In this document: positions 7,766-11,507 of the stretch, piece by piece
How positions within the stretch are numbered: position 1 is the first letter of the stretch
Layout: every line of letters starts with the position of its first letter
Assembly (NCBI GenBank): GCA_051745835.1
Contig: JBNJEL010000063.1
Location: forward strand, 1 to 11,507
From: JBNJEL01 sp051745835
GTDB lineage: Bacteria > Bacillota > Halanaerobiia > Halobacteroidales > Acetohalobiaceae
Length of the DNA: 11,507 bases
Reading direction: 5' to 3'
The notes under the pieces: generated by a model
What the model saw: the letters and a program-made list of their open reading frames with translations, nothing else
Told to the model about the DNA's origin: nothing
Databases searched by the model: none
Made by a program: the position numbers and the translations under genes

Positions 7766-8557
7766 GTGGTGTCACAAGATCAGACGAAAGTTTTGTTAGT
7801 GGATGATAATAAAGAGTTCTGTCAGTTAGTTAGGGAGTTTATTGAGGAGAAGGAGAATATGGAGATTGCTGGGGTTGGTCATAATGGTCTGGAGGCTTTG
7901 GAACTAATTGATGAGAATGAACCAGATGTAGTTATCTTAGATATCATTATGCCACATATGGACGGAATAGGAGTTTTAGAGGAACTGAAAAAGGAAGGTA
8001 AGATTAATGACTTAAAGATTATTATGTTAACCGCCTTTGGTCAAGAGGAGTTAACTCAACGTGTAGTAGAGTTAGGAGCTAATTACTATATCTTAAAGCC
8101 ATTTGATTTAGAACAATTAACTAATCGAATAGAACAATTAATGACTCCTGTCAGACAGCAAGGAGGAGTGAGTGCTGCAGCTCAGTCAACTACTAATCAA
8201 AGCCAGAATTTAGATGTAAGAATTACTGATATCATGCATGAAATTGGTGTACCAGCTCATATTAAGGGCTATCTCTACTTAAGAGAAGCTATTAGTATGG
8301 TAGTTGAGGAAGTAGAGTTATTAGGTGCGATTACTAAAGAACTTTATCCTCTTGTAGCACGTAAGTTTAATACAACTCCTAGTCGGGTCGAACGAGCAAT
8401 TCGCCACGCAATTGAGGTAGCTTGGGAACGCGGTAATACACAGGCGATTAATAAGTTATTTGGACACTCTGTTACGACTGAAAGTGGTAAGCCGACTAAT
8501 TCGCAATTTATTGCCAAGATAGCTGATAAGTTAAGATTGGAGCTTAGAGCTAGTTAA
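7766..8557 (+). CDS. spo0A: Spo0A, phosphorelay response regulator and master regulator of sporulation
   Basis: Phosphorylated Spo0A binds 0A boxes to switch on sporulation genes and repress vegetative ones. The N-terminal receiver domain (about residues 8-125) has acidic D13-D14, phospho-acceptor D59 in VVILDIIMP, T88 and K110 in ILKPF. A Gln/Ser/Thr-rich linker (about 128-150) leads to the Spo0A C-terminal DNA-binding domain, recognised by VRITDIMHEIGVPAHIKGY, YPLVARKFNTTPSRVERAIR and HAIEVAWERG. Its length of 263 aa matches the family. The start is GTG 7766 or the adjacent in-frame GTG 7769; AAGGGGGA (7753-7760) is spaced slightly better for 7769. It is a single-gene unit: it has its own promoter candidate, a strong terminator downstream and the spoIVB hairpin upstream. 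Confidence 0.97.
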   Translation: MVSQDQTKVLLVDDNKEFCQLVREFIEEKENMEIAGVGHNGLEALELIDENEPDVVILDIIMPHMDGIGVLEELKKEGKINDLKIIMLTAFGQEELTQRVVELGANYYILKPFDLEQLTNRIEQLMTPVRQQGGVSAAAQSTTNQSQNLDVRITDIMHEIGVPAHIKGYLYLREAISMVVEEVELLGAITKELYPLVARKFNTTPSRVERAIRHAIEVAWERGNTQAINKLFGHSVTTESGKPTNSQFIAKIADKLRLELRAS

Positions 8558-8597
8558 AATGAAGTACTGCTAAATTAGTTAATAGAAATTGTGAATT

Positions 8598-8612
8598 TAT
8601 AATTAAATTATA
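8598..8612. repeat. AT-rich perfect palindrome after spo0A
   Basis: TATAATTAAATTATA is a perfect 7+1+7 inverted repeat between the spo0A stop and its terminator. It lies inside the spo0A 3' untranslated region. In such AT-rich DNA it may be chance; no binding protein can be named. Confidence 0.3.
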
Positions 8613-8626
8613 GATAATAGTTAGTT

Positions 8627-8666
8627 AAAGAGTTGGGGATAAAACCTCAACTCTTTTTTATTTATT
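8627..8666 (+). terminator. Intrinsic terminator of spo0A
   Basis: AAAGAGTTGGGG (8627-8638) pairs over 12 bp (one G-U) with CCTCAACTCTTT (8645-8656) around an ATAAAA loop. The T tract runs on into TTTATTTATT, with six T residues at 8654-8659. This is a textbook Rho-independent terminator, 69 bp after the spo0A stop. It separates the sporulation block from the envelope operon. Confidence 0.93.
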
Positions 8667-8690
8667 CAATAAATACAACCACTTTTTACT

Positions 8691-8720
8691 TTGAAATGTA
8701 GTTTTTTAAGCCGGTATTAG
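8691..8720 (+). promoter_or_regulatory. Possible sigma-A promoter of the steA operon
   Basis: TTGAAA (8691-8696) is followed after 18 nt by TATTAG (8715-8720), a moderate sigma-A match. A better -10 (TATACT, 8737-8742) is present further down but has no recognisable -35. A promoter is expected here because a strong terminator lies upstream and the next gene starts at 8772. The exact boxes are uncertain. Confidence 0.35.
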
Positions 8721-8738
8721 AAGTAATTAAGCGGTATA
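8706..8738. repeat. Imperfect tandem direct repeat, possible operator
   Basis: TTAAGCCGGTATTA (8706-8719) recurs as TTAAGCGGTATA (8727-8738), differing by one deleted C and one end mismatch. The copies are about 21 bp apart, close to two helical turns, so both would face the same side of the DNA. They overlap the candidate promoter boxes of the steA operon. The binding factor is unknown. Confidence 0.35.
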
Positions 8739-8771
8739 TACTAAGATTGAATTTAAGTTGGAGGGAGCAGT

Positions 8772-9890
8772 ATGGAATTAGAAGGAAGAGTAAAGTTAGA
8801 TCGTAAGACTAAAGAGTTAGTAAAGCGCTTATCTGGCGGCGAGATAGCAGTTATTGATCATCAAGATATCGATCAGTTAGCTGCACAGTCATTAATAGAA
8901 GCTGATGTTAAAGCAGTGGTCAATGTTAGTTCCGCTATGACGGGGCGGTATCCTAATTTAGGCCCAGAAAAGTTACTTGCAGATAATATTTTTATTTTAG
9001 AAGAAGTCTCAGAGAATATATTTAATCATTTAACTGATGGAGATAGATTGCAGATTGTTGATAATCAATTGCTGCACGATAATAATTTGATCGGCGAGGG
9101 TAAGATATTAGATAAGGAGAGTTTAGAGGAACGGTTGGCAGCTAGTCGTAGGAATTTAGAAGATGAGTTAGATAGATTTGTGGAGAATACTCTAGATTAT
9201 GCTAAACAAGAGAAAAATTTAATCTTAGAACTTAAAACGCCGCAGATAGATACGCCAATCTGTGGTCGTCAGGTATTAATTGTTGTACGTGGGCAGGATT
9301 ATAAGGAAGATTTAGAGGCGATTAGCTCTTATATTAAAGAGGTCAATCCAGTATTAATTGGAGTTGATGGCGGAGCAGATGCACTTTTGGACTGCGGCTT
9401 TACACCGGATTTGATCATTGGAGATATGGATAGTGTTAGTGACCGAGCTTTACAGACTCAAGCAGAATTATTAGTTCATGCCTATCCTGATGGACGAGCA
9501 CCTGGTTGAAAGCGAATTGAACGACTAGGCTTAACGGCTAAGAAGTTTCCCGCTCCTGGGACTAGTGAGGATATAGCAATGCAGTTAGCTTATGAACAAG
9601 GAGCTGAATTGATTACAGCGGTAGGCACACATTCTAATATGATTGACTTTTTAGAGAAGGGACGAGCGGGTATGGCTAGTACATTTTTGACGAGATTGAA
9701 AGTGGGAGCTAAGTTAGTTGATGCTAAGGGAGTTAATAAACTCTACCAGAGCCGATTGAAGGTGAAGCATATTATGCAGATATTAGCAGCAGCAATGATT
9801 CCAGTAATTATTATTTTAGTTATGGCTCCTCCAATGCAGCAGATGATGCGTTTATTACTGATTAAGTTACGATTAAGCCTTAACTTTTAG
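8772..9890 (+). CDS. steA: SteA-like protein (thiamin pyrophosphokinase-fold), interrupted by an in-frame UGA
   Basis: SteA-family protein; in corynebacteria and mycobacteria (Rv1697) SteA works with SteB in daughter-cell separation and cell-wall hydrolase control. Family blocks seen are VVNVSSAMTGRYPNLGPE (49-66), the pyrophosphokinase-like core GVDGGADALLDCGFTPDLIIGDMDS (197-221, written in part), HAYPDGRAPG (236-245), FPAPGTSEDIAM, VGTHSNMIDFLEKGR, STFLTRLKVG and KLVDAKGV. A C-terminal membrane helix lies near residues 334-352. Codon 246 (9507-9509) is TGA, and the frame continues unchanged to TAG 9890, giving 372 codons, close to the family's usual length. If UGA stops translation, the protein loses the end of its core and its membrane anchor. 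A downstream fragment could start at ATG 9579, which has GAGG 8 nt upstream. The ATG 8772 start has GGAGGG six bases before it. It is a pseudogene, a recoded gene or a sequence error. Confidence 0.88.
9507..9509 (+). other. In-frame UGA codon inside the steA-like gene
   Basis: The TGA follows HAYPDGRAPG and precedes KRIERLGL, both conserved family sequence in one frame. As I recall Rv1697, this position is Leu (APGLERI). TTA, a very common Leu codon in this window, becomes TGA by one T-to-G change at 9508. That makes a nonsense mutation or base-call error the simplest reading; UGA recoding remains open. Confidence 0.9.
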
Positions 9891-9904
9891 GGAGGCAGAT
9901 AGAG

Positions 9905-10501
9905 GTGATGATTAATCTAAGATATCAGATAGTAACTACTGTAATTATCTTTCTTACTTTAGGCATCGGTATCTTAATCGGCAGTTCGGTGATTGGACAA
10001 GAGAGATTAGTGGCTGAACAGCGTTCACTAATTAATCGTTTAGAGGAAGACTTTGGGCGGTTGCGCAGTCGTAATGACCACTTTAAGAGTCGGATTCAGA
10101 CTCTTCATCAGAAGTTAGAGGAGCAGACTGAATTTCAACAGCTGATTTTACCTTTAGCAGTTAAAGATCGTTTGACGGATAGTAAGGTGTTGATTACTCA
10201 TTCGGCTAAGTTATCTACTACAAATTTAGAAAGATTAGAAGAACTCTTTACTTTAGCTGGTTGTCAGCAATTTAAAGTTTTGAAGTTGGCTGATTTAGCT
10301 GATCACACTGCAGACTTAGATTATGATTATTTAATCTATCTTGGGCAGCAGGATAGTTCCACTACTGATCAATTGAGTAAGCAGTATCAACAGCAGGTCA
10401 ATCAAATTAGTCAACTGTCTCTAAGTACTTTAGATTCTAAGGAAGAGTTAGTTAAGTACCTGTTGGAGTTAAGTAAGAGTAGGAGGGTTGATGATGAGTA
10501 A
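9905..10501 (+). CDS. SteB/MctB-like membrane-anchored coiled-coil protein
   Basis: Short relative of the family annotated as 'copper transporter MctB' in mycobacteria and SteB in corynebacteria. The protein starts with INLRYQIVTTVIIFLTLGIGILIG, the family's N-terminal membrane helix (residues about 7-29, written here because it is the defining block in part). A heptad-rich, charged coiled coil follows (about 33-80), then a small alpha/beta domain (KVLITHSAKL, YDYLIYLG). At 198 aa it is clearly shorter than the roughly 310-residue mycobacterial proteins. The start is GTG 9905, with GGGAGG at 9890-9895, or ATG 9908. It lies 14 bp after steA, and its 3' end overlaps the next gene by 8 bp. Neighbourhood to steA favours a SteB-like role in cell separation over copper transport; no metal-binding motif is seen. 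Confidence 0.8.
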   Translation: MMINLRYQIVTTVIIFLTLGIGILIGSSVIGQERLVAEQRSLINRLEEDFGRLRSRNDHFKSRIQTLHQKLEEQTEFQQLILPLAVKDRLTDSKVLITHSAKLSTTNLERLEELFTLAGCQQFKVLKLADLADHTADLDYDYLIYLGQQDSSTTDQLSKQYQQQVNQISQLSLSTLDSKEELVKYLLELSKSRRVDDE

Positions 10502-11171
10502 GCAGATCAGCGTTTTGATGCCCGCTTATAATGAAGCAGATAGAATCAAAGAGAGTATAAGTGCAGTCAAGAAGCTCGATGAGATTGATGAACTGATAGT
10601 AATTAATGATGGTTCGACTGATCGGACAGGAGAGATAGTAAAACAGTTAGAAGTAGAGTTAATCGAATTAGAGAAGAATCAAGGAAAAGGTGCTGCTCTA
10701 AATCGAGGTTTAGCAGCTGCAACTGGTCAGATCTTAGTACTGCTTGATGGTGATTTAGGTAGTACTGCCAGTGAGGTCAAGAAGCTATTAGCTCCGGTGA
10801 TGACTGGAGAGGTAGGAATGACGATTGCTCAATTTCCACCACCGGTAAAGAAAGGCGGGCTGGGGTTAGTAACTAATTTGGCGCAGCTAGGTTTAAAGTT
10901 CTTTACTGGTTTGAAATTTAGTACGCCTTTATCAGGACAGCGAGTTATCAGAAGAGAGATAATTGAAGAGCTAGGTGGCTTCGAGTCGGGCTTTGGTGTT
11001 GAAGTAGCTTTAACTATTCGGGCTATCAAGGCAGGATATAAGGTACAGGAAGTAGCTGTCACTATGAAACATCGTGAGACCGGCAGAGATTGGGCTGGCT
11101 TTAAGCATCGGGGTGCTCAATTTATGGATGTCTTAGCTGTCTTGGGACGACAGTTAAAGGAGTCGAGTTAG
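10494..11171 (+). CDS. Family 2 glycosyltransferase
   Basis: GT-A fold, inverting-type sugar transferase using a nucleotide-sugar donor. It begins ISVLMPAYNEADRI, followed by ELIVINDGSTDRT (33-45), GKGAALNRGL (64-73) and the metal-binding DGD at 85-87 (VLLDGDLGS). An acceptor-side GGFESGFGVEVAL block near 161 is followed by MKHRETGRDWAGF. At 225 aa it is a compact, soluble domain with no clear membrane helix, although the stretch near 122-140 is moderately hydrophobic. ATG 10494 is preferred: AGGAGG (10481-10486) is 7 nt away. ATG 10491 or TTG 10488 are alternatives. Coupled by overlap to the steB-like gene and followed immediately by a polyprenyl-phosphate sugar transferase, it probably helps build a lipid-linked glycan or wall polymer. 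Donor and acceptor cannot be read. Confidence 0.9.
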   Translation: MSKQISVLMPAYNEADRIKESISAVKKLDEIDELIVINDGSTDRTGEIVKQLEVELIELEKNQGKGAALNRGLAAATGQILVLLDGDLGSTASEVKKLLAPVMTGEVGMTIAQFPPPVKKGGLGLVTNLAQLGLKFFTGLKFSTPLSGQRVIRREIIEELGGFESGFGVEVALTIRAIKAGYKVQEVAVTMKHRETGRDWAGFKHRGAQFMDVLAVLGRQLKESS

Positions 11172-11507
11172 GTGTTGAGTTTATTAATTATTGCTGGTGG
11201 GTTGACCTACGGTGGTTATCCCCTGGTTAAGCGGTTATTGATTAAGTTAGGCTTAGTTAGTCAGAATTATCGGGGGAGGGAGATTCCGCTAGGGTATGGT
11301 CTTCTATTACTGATTAATACTCTATTAATCTTAATTAGTGGGACTAAGTTAGGAGTCTATCCACCACAGGTAAGTAAGGCTCTGGCAATAGTTTTAGTAG
11401 TGGTTGGTAGCGTAGGATTGGCTGATGACTGTTGGGGTAGAGGAGAACACGGAGGTTTAAGCGGTCACTTCCGACAGTTTTTAGTTGATTGGGAGATAAG
11501 TACCGGG
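11172..11507 (+). CDS. MraY/WecA-like polyprenyl-phosphate sugar-1-phosphate transferase (GT4 family), 5' part only
   Basis: The frame opens at GTG 11172, directly after the previous stop, with AGGAG at 11158-11162 (9-nt spacing), and is still open at the window end after 112 codons. Three hydrophobic segments are visible (about residues 2-18, 38-56 and 70-84). After the first comes NYRGREIPLGYG, like the N-(F/Y)-RG...P..GG region of this superfamily. Next is ADDCWGRGEHGGLSGHF, whose D85-D86 corresponds to the catalytic Mg-binding DD of MraY/WecA. Such enzymes transfer a sugar phosphate from a UDP-sugar to undecaprenyl phosphate in the membrane. The truncation hides the C-terminal motifs that would separate MraY, WecA/TagO and other branches. 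It is unlikely to be the housekeeping mraY, given its neighbours. It probably acts in the same pathway as the GT2 gene before it. Confidence 0.85.
   Translation, partial: MLSLLIIAGGLTYGGYPLVKRLLIKLGLVSQNYRGREIPLGYGLLLLINTLLILISGTKLGVYPPQVSKALAIVLVVVGSVGLADDCWGRGEHGGLSGHFRQFLVDWEISTG

Noticed and set aside
9507..9509. UGA read as tryptophan (altered genetic code)
   Set aside because: Trp is written TGG in ordinary places in this window, for example in dxs, and the family does not have Trp at this site as far as I recall.
10829..11062. Minus-strand open frame inside the GT2 gene
   Set aside because: Antisense shadow; the plus strand carries clear glycosyltransferase motifs.
1..11507. CRISPR array, tRNA/rRNA gene, insertion sequence or prophage
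   Set aside because: No regularly spaced repeats, cloverleaf, rRNA sequence, transposase or integrase was seen; the region is conserved chromosomal backbone.

Overview
The window is a densely packed, all plus-strand stretch of an AT-rich bacterial chromosome. The gene order (ispA, dxs, tlyA, nadK, argR, recN, spoIVB, spo0A) is the well-known Bacillota arrangement. nadK between tlyA and argR is the clostridial version. spoIVB and spo0A place it in an endospore-forming lineage or a close relative of one. The protein style and the downstream genes suggest a strictly anaerobic clostridium-like organism, perhaps of the order Halanaerobiales. That name is an impression from the sequences, not a demonstrated assignment.

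Layout. Positions 2-358 hold the 3' end of ispA (prenyl diphosphate synthase). Next come dxs (first step of the MEP isoprenoid pathway), tlyA (rRNA 2'-O-methyltransferase), nadK (NAD kinase), argR (arginine repressor) and recN (DNA repair SMC-like ATPase). Gaps are short and Shine-Dalgarno sequences often overlap the previous stop codon, as in one operon. A roughly 100-bp gap then precedes spoIVB (forespore signalling protease). This gap contains a candidate forespore sigma promoter and a 20-codon ORF. spoIVB ends inside a very strong hairpin. Just after it lies a good match to a sigma-H promoter, then spo0A (master sporulation regulator), which ends at a textbook intrinsic terminator (8627-8666).

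After a 214-bp intergenic region with tandem repeats and AT-rich palindromes, a second, envelope-related operon begins: a SteA-like protein, a SteB/MctB-like membrane coiled-coil protein, a family 2 glycosyltransferase, and the 5' part of a MraY/WecA-type polyprenyl-phosphate sugar transferase that runs off the window end. In actinobacteria SteA and SteB act together in cell separation, so this operon probably concerns septal or cell-wall glycopolymer work.

The most striking feature is an in-frame UGA at codon 246 of the steA-like gene (9507-9509). Both halves are well conserved and in the same frame, so only this codon breaks a 372-codon gene. It may be a recent nonsense mutation, a sequencing error, or recoding (readthrough or selenocysteine). 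No other gene here ends in UGA: the 11 visible stops are 7 TAA and 4 TAG.
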